A DNA stretch of 64,000 nucleotides from Globodera rostochiensis (lineage: Eukaryota > Nematoda > Chromadorea > Rhabditida > Heteroderidae): assembly GCA_018350325.1 (NCBI GenBank), contig JAEVLN010000004.1, forward strand, positions 2,294,001 through 2,358,000. The letters run 5' to 3'. Positions 50,608 through 62,223 of the stretch are shown here, in pieces; the stretch's first letter is position 1; every line of letters starts with the position of its first letter. Both the position numbers and the translations under genes were made by a program. The notes beneath the pieces are model-generated. The model did no database searches and was not told the origin of the DNA. It saw only the letters and a list, made by a program, of their open reading frames with translations.

Positions 50608-53600
50608 ATGAACGGCTCATCAACTCTCAAAATTTGCTCCTCCGACAACGAGAAGAAGCGCATTGCCCACAGAGGGGCGACCACCAGTGGCGTCTCGCTC
50701 AAGGACTTGGAACACAAAAAACAGTCAATCGCTCAGGTTTGGAAGGGAGGCTAAGCTGTTGGTGTTCGATTTTTGTTTTTTTTTTTGTAGTCGGTTGGCT
50801 CGTCATCAGCCCGCCAGCGTTCTCCAGTCGGTAAATGCACTCAGAAGCAGCAGACACTTACGCAATATCTCACCAAAGCATCGCCGAAACGTCGCAAATG
50901 TTTGCACCGAAATTTTGAAATTCAATTTAAAAAAGCTTATGTTCAGTGGTTTCGAAAGGCTACAATTCGACATACGACCGGGAGGAGGACGAAGATGAAA
51001 GTGAGAGGATGAGGGACGAAGATGTTGATGAGGGACTAAGCCGAAGTTCGTCCGAGTCGGACGGCGATGATGATTTGGTGATGGGAGGGGATGCTGAGGA
51101 GCAAGATGAGGAAAGATGGATCAGCAAAACGACGAAAAACAGCAAAATGAATGGGCGTGGTGGACGGGCCACAGCACAACAGGCAAGTCCAGAACCGTTA
51201 ATCTACAATTCGTGTCGAGAATTTCATGTTTTTTGTAATTATTTTTTGGCATCGAAAACGACCATACGGGTTTTATCGACTTTTTAGCCAAGTCGGTCGT
51301 CGTCGTCATCTTCTGAGTCGAAATTGGAGGGGACGTCTGCTGCCACTGCACAACGTCATTTAAAGCTTCCACCACCACCCTCAATTGACTTTCAGGTTAT
51401 TGGATAGTGGAAGTTTTACGAAAACAAGATTATTTGAAAACTCCTATGGTTCACAGGTTCGTCAACGGGCAGTGCTTCTCTCCTCTGATGAGGAGGGCGA
51501 TGATAGCGACGTGATGTCGTCAAAGGTGAGAAAGACAAATTTATTTTAGTTTTTTAGTATCGTTTTTTTGTTGTTAAAATAACTATTTCAGCAACAGTCA
51601 AAGTCAACTTCGGCAAGAGAAAGTCGTAAGCCGATTTTGATGTCAGAAGATGAGGATGAGACGGATTGGATGAAGAAGAACCAGCCGAATACCACCGGCC
51701 CATCGGACGTTGAAAGAAAGAAAAAACGCGCGAAGGTCCTGGCATATTTTCTTTCACTTTTTACATATTTCTCGCGAAAAAGAGTTAGAATTGAGACATT
51801 GATGGATTCGAATTAGAAAAACCACTTTTTTATAGAAGCCAGAAGCTGAAGGAATGCTGAAAGCACTGAAATGGAAGGCGGAGAAGTTGAAAGAAAAGCA
51901 GAAGAAGAAAAGGGGTAAGGGACGGACGAGAAGTGACGACGAAGAGGCGGCAGACTCGGACGGCTCTAGCAATGGCAACGAGGAAGTACGCGCGGACAGC
52001 TTCGACAGTGATGAGAGTGACGTAAGCGCGACGGATTGAGTGTTTTTTAAATCGTTTTTTCAATAACACAAATAGGCTGGCGAACGCATGTCTGCTCGCC
52101 AGTTAAAGCTGATGCGCGCGTTGGAGCAGAAGTGTGTGGATTTCGTGAATGATTCGGATGAGGCAGAACTGAAGGCTTGCGAGAAGTTTAACGATCGGTT
52201 TGTCGCATTTGTGCTCAACAATCGCCCATTCAACAGTTTCAACGATTTGGTACGCTTAATTTTAGTGAATTTTTTTTTCATTAGCTAGAACACTTGGAAA
52301 ATTAAATTCTCCTCCTTTTAATCAAAATCAGAAAGCAAAAGCTGTCGCAGTGAATTCCGTGTCAGGCCGAAAAGGAACTGGTGCAGGAGCGTTTGCGCGT
52401 GTGTTGGATGGCTATTTGGAGTGGTCGCAGAATCGAGGCATTTTGGACAAAGTGCTCGACGACTGTCGGCAGCACAGCAAAGCAATTGAAAAGGCGTTGG
52501 ACGGCGGGGAAGGATGTTCGTTGGTGGTGAGCCCGCCCGGCCTGAATCCGAAGTGGCGCCGAATTTAATTAACGAAAATATGAACATTTAATTAATACAG
52601 TTGTTCGTTGCATCCATACCAACTAGTTGGTCTGAACTGGCTGGTCTTGATGAGTCGACTTGGCATGAACGCCATTCTTGCCGATGAAATGGTCAGTGTT
52701 TTTTTCTGTATTATACGTAATTACATTTTTTTAAAATTTCTTTGGTTTCACCATTTTTTTTTCTCTCTTTACATAAGATTTAGGGTCTCGGAAAAACCAT
52801 TCAAGTAATTGCCTTCCTCGCATGGGCCAAGGATCAGCAAGAAGCAGAGCCTCGTTTGCGTGGCCCTCATTTGATTGTCGTGCCATCGTCGACCATTGAA
52901 AATTGGTGCTTGCTATGAAACCTTCTGTATAAGCAAATTAAATATGCTTTTAAAGGATGCAAGAGATCGGACGCTGGGCTCCTTCTTTGCGCGTGCTCAC
53001 TTACTACGGTTCCATTGATGCGCGTATGCATTTGCGGCACAGCGCCCGGAAGCATGCGGTAACTTTTGATGATTGCTCAACGTTTTATTTTGTCAGATTT
53101 AATTATGATCAATAAAAGTTAAATTAAAATTTATTGGATGACGTTAAAATTTTGCTGGTTTAGGTGGATGTGGTTCTTTCCACTTATAATATGGTCATTT
53201 CACGGCCGGAGGACCGAAAGTTTTTCAAGAAATTTTCTCTCAATTACGTCATCTATGATGAAGGGTTCGTCAATTGATTATGCTTTTTGTTTTAATTAAC
53301 TTAAATTAATGGTCTTGTTTAAATTAGTGATCTTGTTTTTTGCTGATGGTTTTTTTAAATTTCGCAGACATATGCTACGAAATTGCGCCTCACAACGTTA
53401 CACGAATCTGATGAAAGTGCACGGAAAGCGCAAAATTCTGTTGACTGGAACACCTCTCCAAAACAACCTCATCGAGCTGATCTCTTTGATGTACTTCACC
53501 ATGCGAAAACTGTTTGACAAGGTGATTTCATGAAAGCATTGAATAAAGCCCCGATTACTCCACTTTTTAGTATTGCGATAACATTGCGTCATTGCTTCAA

Positions 53601-55373
53601 ATGTTTGCCACCCGGGGCAAAGTTTTGATGGAAAAGACACACCAAAAAGGGCGAGCAAAAAAAGCAACAAAAGATGAAGCGAATGAACGCGAAGAGGATG
53701 TAGAAGTACAGGAAGAGCCCAGCGGATTGTATGAAAAGCACAAAATTGCTCAAGCAAAGAACATTCTCCAGCCCTTTGTTCTTCGAAGGCTGAAAACTGA
53801 GGTGTGAGAAATTTAGAAAACTGCTTCAATTTGTACAACAATTATTTAAATGCAGTTTTATTATTTTGCCCTCCCCCCTTTCCTCTAAAGGTTTTGCGGA
53901 GTTTGCCGACCAAACACGAACGTATCGAATTCTGTGAGCTCAGCCGAGTCCAAATTGAACTTTACGAAGATTTGCTGAACATATTGCGTTCTCGACAGTC
54001 ATCACCATCTAACAGCGACGACGACGAGGGATCGTTGTCTGGCTTTCTGATGCAAATGCGACAGGTGGCCAACCATCCGTTGCTCTACAGGCGCTTTTAC
54101 GATGACGAAAAAGTCGAGGAAATGTCGAGAATTCTGTGCCAGAAGGCAAGTATTTTTGAATTGAATGTTACTGCTATTCGTTGGAAATTTTTGAGGAATT
54201 CGAGATTTGGATGTAAAGCGGGGGATTCCTTCCCAATGTTTTGTTTTAACTTTAGGAAAGATTCTACGAGAAGAAACGGTCTGATTACGTCGCGGAATCA
54301 TTGGCTTACGAATCGGACATTGCCCTCCACATGTTATGCCAAAAGTTTTCCGATTCCATTGGTCATTTTTCGCTGGACGAGCGACTGGCACTTGACTCGG
54401 GCAAATGCCATAAATTGGATGCACTTCTGCCACCGATTTTGCGGAAAAAGGTGTGCATTTAACTCTCGTGTCTTCATATACCTATGATGGTTCAGGAAAA
54501 GGTGTTGATCTTCTCCCAGTTCACCTCTCTGCTGGACATTCTCGAGCTGTACATGCATTGTCACCACTACAAATTTTTGCGATTGGACGGGAGTACGCCG
54601 GTGCTAGAAAGGTAGGTAGTAGCATCTCATCTAAATGAATATATGTTTATGTGTCATTGGTTTTGAATAATTCCCCAAAACCCAAAAGAAAATAAATAGT
54701 CATACTTTTCATGGACATCTTTCACACCGATTTAGACAAGAGATGATCAACAAGTTCAACAGCAAATCACACATTTCCATCTTTTTGCTGTCCACCAGGG
54801 CTGGCGGTTTGGGCATAAATTTGACGGCAGCAAACCACATAATCATCCACGACATCGACTTCAACCCGTACAATGACAAGCAGGCCGAAGATAGGTGCCA
54901 TCGTATGGGACAGACAAAGTGAGATATAACTTAAATAAACAAATTTGAAAATGAAACAAAAATTATTTCAATTCTTAAGAGACGTGCATGTTGTCCGACT
55001 GATCAGCAAAGACACTATTGAGGAACAGATTTTGACACTGGCTCACCAAAAATTGGCGTTGGAGCGCGATGTGACGAGTAGCAGCGGTGGTGTTGGAGTT
55101 CAACACAACGGAATTATAAAGGGTATGCTGTGTTTCGGCTGAAGAACATCATTAAAAACGGAAAAATAAGAAAACTTTTAACAATTCTTGTTTCCTTTTT
55201 TGCTTCAAAAATTATTTTTCCTTTCCCTATTGAAAAATTTTTTTATACCTTTTCGAAACCCCTCAGATAGGCTATATTTGGGTCGAGATTTTACGAAAAT
55301 TTTACTCGCAGGTAATGCGTTGTCTAAACAAACGGTGGACGAACTGCTCAGCAAAGCACTGAAGCGCCATTAA
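50608..55373 (+). CDS. SMARCAD1: SMARCAD1/Fun30-type SNF2 chromatin remodeller
   Basis: Early exons: 50608-50736, 50791-50899, 50947-51182 (GC donor CAG|gcaagt), 51288-51395, 51457-51525; then many more to the stop at 55373. The N-terminus is Ser-rich and acidic ([18 protein letters not shown]), typical of an unstructured tail. The ATPase starts near 52610: [40 protein letters not shown] (Walker A, around 52650-52820), YVIYDEGHMLRN (about 53250-53380, DEGH), [66 protein letters not shown], and [12 protein letters not shown] (about 54895-54990). The DEGHMLRN motif and the acidic insert after the second RecA entry match SMARCAD1. CUE domains were not evident. The exon joint before LHPYQ (donor about 52553) is uncertain. 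Confidence 0.9.
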
Positions 55374-55722
55374 CTCTTTCTATTTCTATCCATTGGAAGT
55401 GTGACGCGATGATAAAAAAAAACCATTTCCATGGCTAACAACAAATTAAAGATGACACATATTGTCCTGTCTCTGTATATTTATTATGTTGAATGGGTTA
55501 TTTAACCCTGTTCCCAACCCGCTAAGTGTCTCATTTGATCATTACTTTAGATTAAGCACGGCACACTGACCCAAAAGATCCTTTTCTGTTACTGATGTGA
55601 TTGTTTAACTGCCGTTGTCTGTATTTTTGATATTAAACTACCAAGTTTTGGTGAAGAAGTGTGTTGGAAAAGCAGTTCAATATTTAAAATATGTACTCTT
55701 TTTCAAAATTGGGTAATTTTCG
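55374..55722. other. Gap between SMARCAD1 and POP4
   Basis: AT-rich 349 bp holding the SMARCAD1 3' flank and the POP4 upstream region. Nothing else recognised. Confidence 0.5.
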
Positions 55723-56550
55723 ATGGCTGAATTGGACCAATACGCGGAGAAAAGCGTCAAAATATTCAATTTTGAGAAGCAAAGGCGACGCGAGCGGCCA
55801 ATTCGGCGACGCGCGCCAGAAAATTTGCTGAGACGGGCGGGCGGACTAAAGAGATGCGCCGATCTGAGGTCAAAAGTTGTCTGGGCTTGGCTTTTTAAAA
55901 TTTCATAGTTTCCCCGACGGCGCCGTCGATATTATACACACCCTTATCCAGTTGTGGCATTTTACTGACATTTTAGAAACTGCGTATGATAGACAAAACA
56001 AGGGCCTAAAGCGTTGTTAATGTTCAGGTATGATCAGTTCACGTCCCTCTACCGGCTGTGGCTGTCCTACTTCAAAAAGGTGCTTGAACAGCTTGGACAG
56101 CGCATCGACGAACGACTGCTAAGAGTGGACTACCACGGAGCGCTGTTGAGAGTTGCGGACGCACCCAACAAGACACAGGTGGTAAGGAGGGTCACAAAAT
56201 GTTTTTAATTTAATAATTTCTTACCAATAAATTGCCTAATTTGGTTTTACAGATTGGACTTCATGGGATTGTGCTCCATGAATCCAAATCCACCTTTCAA
56301 ATGATCACCAAACGGAACCGACTCATCGGCAAGTCCTCTAATATTTCGAATTTCTTTTATATCCATTGGATTGACGAATATTCCCCCAACTCCCATCCAA
56401 AATTCAGTGATTGCAAAGGAGGATGCCGTCTTCCAATTTGTAGTGGATGGAAAATTGTTCACGCTTTTCGGCAATGCCATGCGGCAAAGAACGCATTTGC
56501 GCGGAAGAAAGGCAAAGATGCCCACCACGATTCCGTTCTTGTTAAATTGA
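55723..56550 (+). CDS. POP4: RNase P/MRP protein subunit POP4 (Rpp29)
   Basis: Four exons: 55723-55868, 56028-56181, 56253-56328, 56408-56550 (172 aa). It binds RNase P and RNase MRP RNA and acts in tRNA 5' processing and rRNA maturation (family knowledge). The conserved C-terminal SH3-like barrel is visible: LLRVDYHGALLRVADAPN, IGLHGIVLHESKSTFQMIT, VIAKEDAVFQFVVDGK, LFTLFGNAMRQRTHLR, corresponding to the GI(V/L)L-E-K-FK-ITK core of Rpp29. The intron after 56328 starts GCAAGT (GC donor). It is convergent with dUTPase, 82 bp between stop codons. Confidence 0.9.
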
Positions 56551-56632
56551 AATTACAAAATTGTTTCTATACTTTACAATTAAAAAAATATGAAATTGTC
56601 AAATGAAAATCATCTTGTGTCGAGTTTGTTGA

Positions 56633-57460
56633 TTATTTCCCGTCGCCAAACCCGCCAGTTGAGCCAAATCCATTGGCGCCACGCGCTGTCATCTCCAGAG
56701 TGTCCACCTCCATAAGCTCGGGCCGAGTGCAACGCTCGCAGATCAGCTGCGCAATCCGGTCTCCTTCATTCACCTTAGGTTAGGGGACCGGTGAGGGTCG
56801 GTTGAGTGTGTAATATTTTTTGGCACCTGGAAGTCCGTTTCGCCAAAGTTGAAGAGGAGCACCTTTGGAAGTAGAAAAATAAATGCAAATTGGTTGAGAA
56901 ACAGCGTCAAAATAGATACAAAAAACCCGTGGTCAAAAGCAAAAATATATGTTCAAAAAATGAGCGATAAATGGATTTAAAAAATCCAAAACTCCTCACT
57001 TTTAATTCGCCCCGGTAGTCGGTGTCAATGACTCCAGCGCCCACGTCAATGGAATGCTTCACTGCCAGCCCAGAGCGGGGGGCCACGCGTCCGTAGTGAC
57101 CGGACGGAATGGCCACACGAAGTCCAGTGGAAACGAGCACCTTTCCTAAACTTGTGTTAAAACAATGCGGTAGAAAAGTCAATGCACCTTTTGCCGGCAC
57201 TATGCAACTTTCGGCACTGCAAAGGTCAGCCCCGGCAGCGCTTTGGGAGCCGAACACGGGCGGACGAGCCTGAATTTTAAGTCTTTTGCGTTACAAACAG
57301 TAAATAAAATTTGACAATTTAAAGCGGTTTTTGAACCGGTTGAAAATTTTGAAATTAAAGAAAAAACCTCTAATTTTTAAGAGGGCAGCTAAATCGTTCG
57401 GTTACAACAACTCACCTTATCGGAGGTTTTGACAAAACGGAGCACATTTTCTTCGGCCAT
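56633..57460 (-). CDS. DUT: dUTP diphosphatase (dUTPase)
   Basis: Five exons: 57460-57416, 57269-57188, 57145-57000, 56862-56827, 56773-56633 (149 aa, trimeric dUTPase length). It hydrolyses dUTP to dUMP and pyrophosphate. All five motifs are visible in order: [35 protein letters not shown] (catalytic Asp region), [23 protein letters not shown] at the C-terminus. It is divergent from NXT1 (432 bp between start codons) and convergent with POP4. Confidence 0.97.
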
Positions 57461-57892
57461 CAGCAAAAGTCGAGAAAATTTGAAAGAAGTGAGTAAAATT
57501 TTGACAAAAATTAAAGGTCAAAGAAAATATTGTGAAAACTAAGCGGGGGGAACTCTTCTGCACGTGCTGTAAAGGGTAATCTACCACAAGGGGACCTCGA
57601 AAACCACCGAGTACTTCTCGGGAACTGCGTAAAACACTCATCTTTTTTATGGGACATGTAAAAGCAGCAATGGTAACCGGCTTAACCAGCTTTTTCAAAT
57701 AATTTGGTTTTGTATTTTTCCGCATTTTTCTTAAATTGTGGCGTTTTGTTCTTTGTGCTTAAATGAAACAAATTCAACGTGTGGAGTGAATGATATCAAA
57801 ATAGTATCGTATTCGCTTCTAAACCACGATTTTTGTCTTCTGGATCTATTATTCTTACAGTTTTAAGCAAAAACTCATTTTTAGAGCAAAAA

Positions 57893-58444
57893 ATGAGCTC
57901 GTCCGCCACGCTTAAGGTGAAGCTAGACCAGGAGGTGTGTACGGTTGCCGAAAAGTTGGTGCGCCTTTACACGGAGTTGGCCGATATGCGTCGGCCACGG
58001 ACAAGTTTTTTCTTTTTTCTTTTAATTTCTGGTTTTAAGTCGATTTATATTCTTCGAAAAATGGACCCCAACTGGTGTGGAACGGCAACCTGTTCAATGG
58101 CCTGCTCGAAATTGAAGAATTCTGGCGAACTTTGCCCGCAACTTCGCATGAGTAAGTCTCTTGCTGCTTATGGTCGGACCATCAAGAGAGTTTAATTTAG
58201 AGTCACTTGTCTGGATGCGCATCGCATCGACCCCTCCAGCGACGACAAGTCTTTGGTCGTTTTAGCGATGGGGACAGTCACCATTGAGTTAGTTATCGGG
58301 TTCTGCGTATAAAATCTTATAAACTTGTTTAATGCCAAGATTTTCTTCAGCGGAGTAAGCCACGCCTACAACCATTCTCTGGTGCTCGTATTCGAAGAAG
58401 GCGCATACAAAATAAAGAGTGACAACTACCGGTTGATCGATTGA
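57893..58444 (+). CDS. NXT1: NXT1/p15 NTF2-like mRNA export cofactor
   Basis: Four exons: 57893-58004, 58040-58151, 58201-58287, 58351-58444 (134 aa). It has the single NTF2-like fold expected for p15: an N-terminal helix KLDQEVCTVAEKLVRLYTEL, then RRPRT, KNGPQLVWNGNLFNGLLEIE (matching TATLVWNGN of NXT1), EFWRTLPATSHE, CLDAHRID, LVVLAMGTVTI, and HAYNHSLVLVFEEGAYKIKSDNYRLID. The final part lines up with the FNQNFILTAQ...WKIASDCFRF strands. In the family it pairs with NXF1 for mRNA export. TTTTAG ending at 57884 lies 8 bases before the ATG. Confidence 0.9.
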
Positions 58445-58955
58445 TGATCTTACGATTTGATGAACAACCATTTGGAACCGAGGCTCATCGGAAAAAGGAG
58501 TGCCCAAGAAATAACCATCACAAAATTAAATTTTCGGCACAGCCTCGGTCCAAGCAGTTGCTGGTTTTGAATTCCACCAAATGCAATATTTCTCATGTCT
58601 TAACGGAATAAAGATCTATTTAAACAACCAAATATTGGAAGTCATTTTTGCTGAAGCACTGTCTGTCTGACCCTCTCAAAAGAAACTTAGATAAAATTGG
58701 AATAATTGGTGGCACGAGTTAGCATAATTGTCATTGCTAAGGCCTACACACTTTGTGGAGGGTAGACTTTTCTATGGATTTTTAATTGTAGAACTAATTA
58801 TAGGCTATACCCTCGCTGCAATTTATTTTTTGCGATACGAGCCTAACCAACCAATAAACTTTGTTTCGTCAAGAACACGACCCAATAGGTTGCTTATGAT
58901 AACAATTCTGTTTTCAACAACAAAAAAAAGCAACATTTTGTTCAAACGACATCGA
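58445..58955. other. Gap between convergent NXT1 and RPL31
   Basis: About 510 bp of 3' flanks. The plus-strand frame at 58728-59039 overlaps the RPL31 last exon on the other strand and shows no domain, so I regard it as non-coding. Confidence 0.5.
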
Positions 58956-59834
58956 TCACTCCTCGCTTTCAACATTGACAGTGGTCAGCCGTTTGAAGGA
59001 AGCGATTGGCACATGAGTCACCTGCAATTTGACAAATAAATGTAAGGGAAAATAGAGCATTTCCGTCACTCACCAGCGTGTAGAGTTTGTGCGGAGAGTC
59101 CTCGTCGTCATTGCGTCTGCGTGAGAGTCGCACGCGAACACGGAAGGGCACATTTCTGAAAGGCATATGAACTTTACGTTATACACTTCCTTTCATTACA
59201 AGAAAGATTGGCTAGCTCCCTAAATGGTGGCTTTATCTTAAAACTGAATTTTGGTAGGGGGGGGAGCCCCTCACCGCCCGTTCTTTCCCCTCTCTACGCT
59301 CCTGGGTACTTTTGCTGTCACGAGGTGTTTTACGATAATTAAGGTTCAACGAGACAGGCGATTCTCTTTCACAGAAAAAAACTTTTTCATAAAAAAGGCG
59401 TCAAGTCAAAATTTAACAAATCAACAAAAGAAAATACCGAACGCCTCGAGACCAGAGAAATTTGTTCAGACGCGTGTCAACGCGCACATCCGGTGTGCCC
59501 ATTTGCTGTTCAGCAAACTTTTTCACTTCCTTAATCGCTCGCGGGGCACGATTCTTAAAGCCTCTAAAAAAATAATTTAATAAAAAAAAATGCTATTAAA
59601 AGAATCATTATGACAGTTTTATTTGGTTCAAACTGCCAATAGAATTAGAAGGACCAAAATTTTACGTTCGCTTTCGCCAGAAAAAAAACAATCATGGCTA
59701 TAACCTTGTCAGTGATCCAACACAAAAAGCACTCACATTCCGTGGATGCGTTTGTGCAAATGAATAGTGTACTCCCGGGTGACCACTTTGTTGAGCGCAC
59801 TTTTGCTTTTCTTCTCACCCTTTTGCTTAGCCAT
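58956..59834 (-). CDS. RPL31: 60S ribosomal protein L31 (eL31)
   Basis: Four exons: 59834-59737, 59563-59438, 59155-59074, 59021-58956 (123 aa; family about 125). It carries the full eL31 signature: basic start [101 protein letters not shown], and the C-terminal TTVNVESEE. All introns are GT-AG. It is a component of the large ribosomal subunit near the exit tunnel (family knowledge). Confidence 0.97.
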
Positions 59835-62223
59835 TTTTGGGCGCGATGAAAAAGAATTGAGTTCGAATTGAAAGCTAAAAATGATTTATTGAACAAAATG
59901 CTAATAGAGAGTAGACTAGAGCTAATCAAGAACCGATTATATGGAACAGTATCGACTACAAAATTTCTTGAGAGAAACTTTGAAGCTATATGCATCAGAG
60001 ATGGACAGCTCTCGTCAAGCCCTCTCGGTTTCCCGTAAAATCTCGTCAATTTTCGAGCTCTCGTTTCTAAAAAAATTCTCGTTTTCGTTTTTGTTTGACC
60101 GAAACAGTAATATAAAAATGAATCGTTGTGCACAAAAAGATTCATTACCATTTCGCCAAGAGTTTCGACACGAAAAAATAAAATAATGAAGCAACGAAAA
60201 ATTCAAATCCAGGAATCAACGCACATAAGACAAATTGAAATGATAAAATGCCGGACAAAGTTTAAATGGACGAAATAATCTTTATCTTTCGCACATCCAA
60301 TTAATTGCCGACCAAACAATTTGTCGATGTTCGATGCCCTGCTGAAGCCATAAGCTTTCTTTATAAGCACTTTTTTGGATTCATGCCGAAAGTCGTTCGT
60401 GTACGTTTTGTTGTTGTGTGATTGGACAACTCCAACTAACCGATGCAACTTTTGGTGTGAGGATAAAATGAAAGAATTTTCCCAGCCACAAAGGCCAATC
60501 TCCCCGGCAGCGAAATGCTTTTAACGCCCTTTCACAATTCGAAAAATGGGGGCGCAAACAATGAACGAATGAAATGAATTTGCGCTCTTTTGGGTTGGGG
60601 GGGGGGAGGGCAAAGGAATTCAATTCTTTCGTTATTTCACTATCTTTTGGCTTTCCCATCACTGTCCGAGTCCGAGCTTTTTGTTGGATGATGGGCCATG
60701 TTTGTTTTACCCAATCTCTCCTTTCTTCTCGGGGCTTAATCCACCGATCGGAGGGGGGGGGGATTTTTGTTTTAATCTCCGCCGGTCACCAAAAACACGG
60801 CGGCTTTGAAACTTTTTCTCGAGTCCAGAGGCTTTGGACGTGCAACTCTCGAGACCAAAGCAGGAGAAGGCCCGGGATTTCGCGCTCCCTTAGAAATGCG
60901 TTTCTTTTAATTAAAATGAAAATGCATTTTTATTTTCTCACATTTTGAAGACCTTTTCCCGGGGCACCTCAAATTGTGACTCACAATTTTTGTGTTGGTC
61001 GTTCGTCCAAAATCGTCCACCAACCAAAAAGAGCGGACGGAGCTCTTCTGAGTCATCGAACATTTTGTCGCGAGAGCGAGCGGCGGAAAATTGTCCCAAT
61101 CCATACAAAACCATTGCCCCATTTTCAGCCAATTCCATCCGCAAATCTTTGACATAAACTCTCCCCCATTAATAATCCCCCCCCCCCCCCCCCCCTCCAT
61201 TTGCGGGATGCCAATTTATTCTTTCTCTTATCATATTTTGCCAGGCCCTTCCTTCCCCCCCCCCCCGGGTGATGGGATGGAATTGTTTGTTTCTGTTGCC
61301 TGCCCGGAGTGTGGTGGTGGTGGTCCTTTTACTTTAACTGATAATTAATGATACATTGAATCGTTTGCATTGACCTCAATCGGCCAATTTGGTCGATGGT
61401 CACTCCCTCCGGCGCTGACACTCAATGCGATTTTTGGACAATTTAAAAGGGCGGCGGTTGGGGATTTATTACCCAGTTTAGCATTTGGGAGTCCGGCTTA
61501 AACGGTCTTTTGGTCGTGATCTATCTGTTGATTCAGCTATTCAGAAGAACTTAGAACTGATCGGTACGAAGCGATCAGATCACATTCAAAAATATCCGGT
61601 CGCATTTTACTGTCACATTATGCCCGCCGGTGTATCATCTTTTTCTCCCAAAAACTTTCAAATGCTTAAAAGAAATGATTTATTCCATTTTCGTACAGTT
61701 TTCCATCTTTCCCCCCCCCCGTCCCTCTCATCCCAAAACCGTCGTCGGTCCGGAAAAGCGAAGAGCGGGAATTGTGCTCTGCTGCTGATTGATTTGAGGG
61801 GCGGGTGATGGAAAAAGGGGGCGGGGGAAAGACAAACAAAAATTATTCGCCTCCGCTCGCTTCAATCCGTCCCCGGAGGGGGAAAAGCGCTTCAAATGGT
61901 CAGATTGGTTGAGGGGGGGGGGGGCGATGAGTCATGGAACAATTTACTCCCCCCCCCCCATTCCAATCATCGAGGCAATTGGCGCTGCTCACCGCCGCCT
62001 TCTCCGTTACTGGGAATGTAATTGGATCGCCGCCTTTAAAACATTTCGATCATCGCCTGGGGCAAAAATATTCTGATTTTAAGGAATGTTTTACGATGCT
62101 TAAGCGTCATTGGATTCTTTAAATTTGGAAACGGTTTTGGAAATTATTCTTTAAATAAATTCCAAGTTTATTTATGTAACTGATCCAATTTTTTTAATAA
62201 TTTATTAATTAAAGAAGCTTAAA
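59835..62223. other. Long intergenic region with poly(C)/poly(G) runs
   Basis: 2.4 kb without a supported gene. It contains numerous C or G homopolymers (for example about 60598-60607, 60752-60762, 61178-61195, 61256-61266, 61914-61924, 61952-61960), ctcgag/tctcgaga-rich stretches at about 60010-60080 and 60830-60860, and TA-rich spacers. It presumably includes promoters of RPL31 (minus) and of the gene starting at 62224 (plus). Confidence 0.5.
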
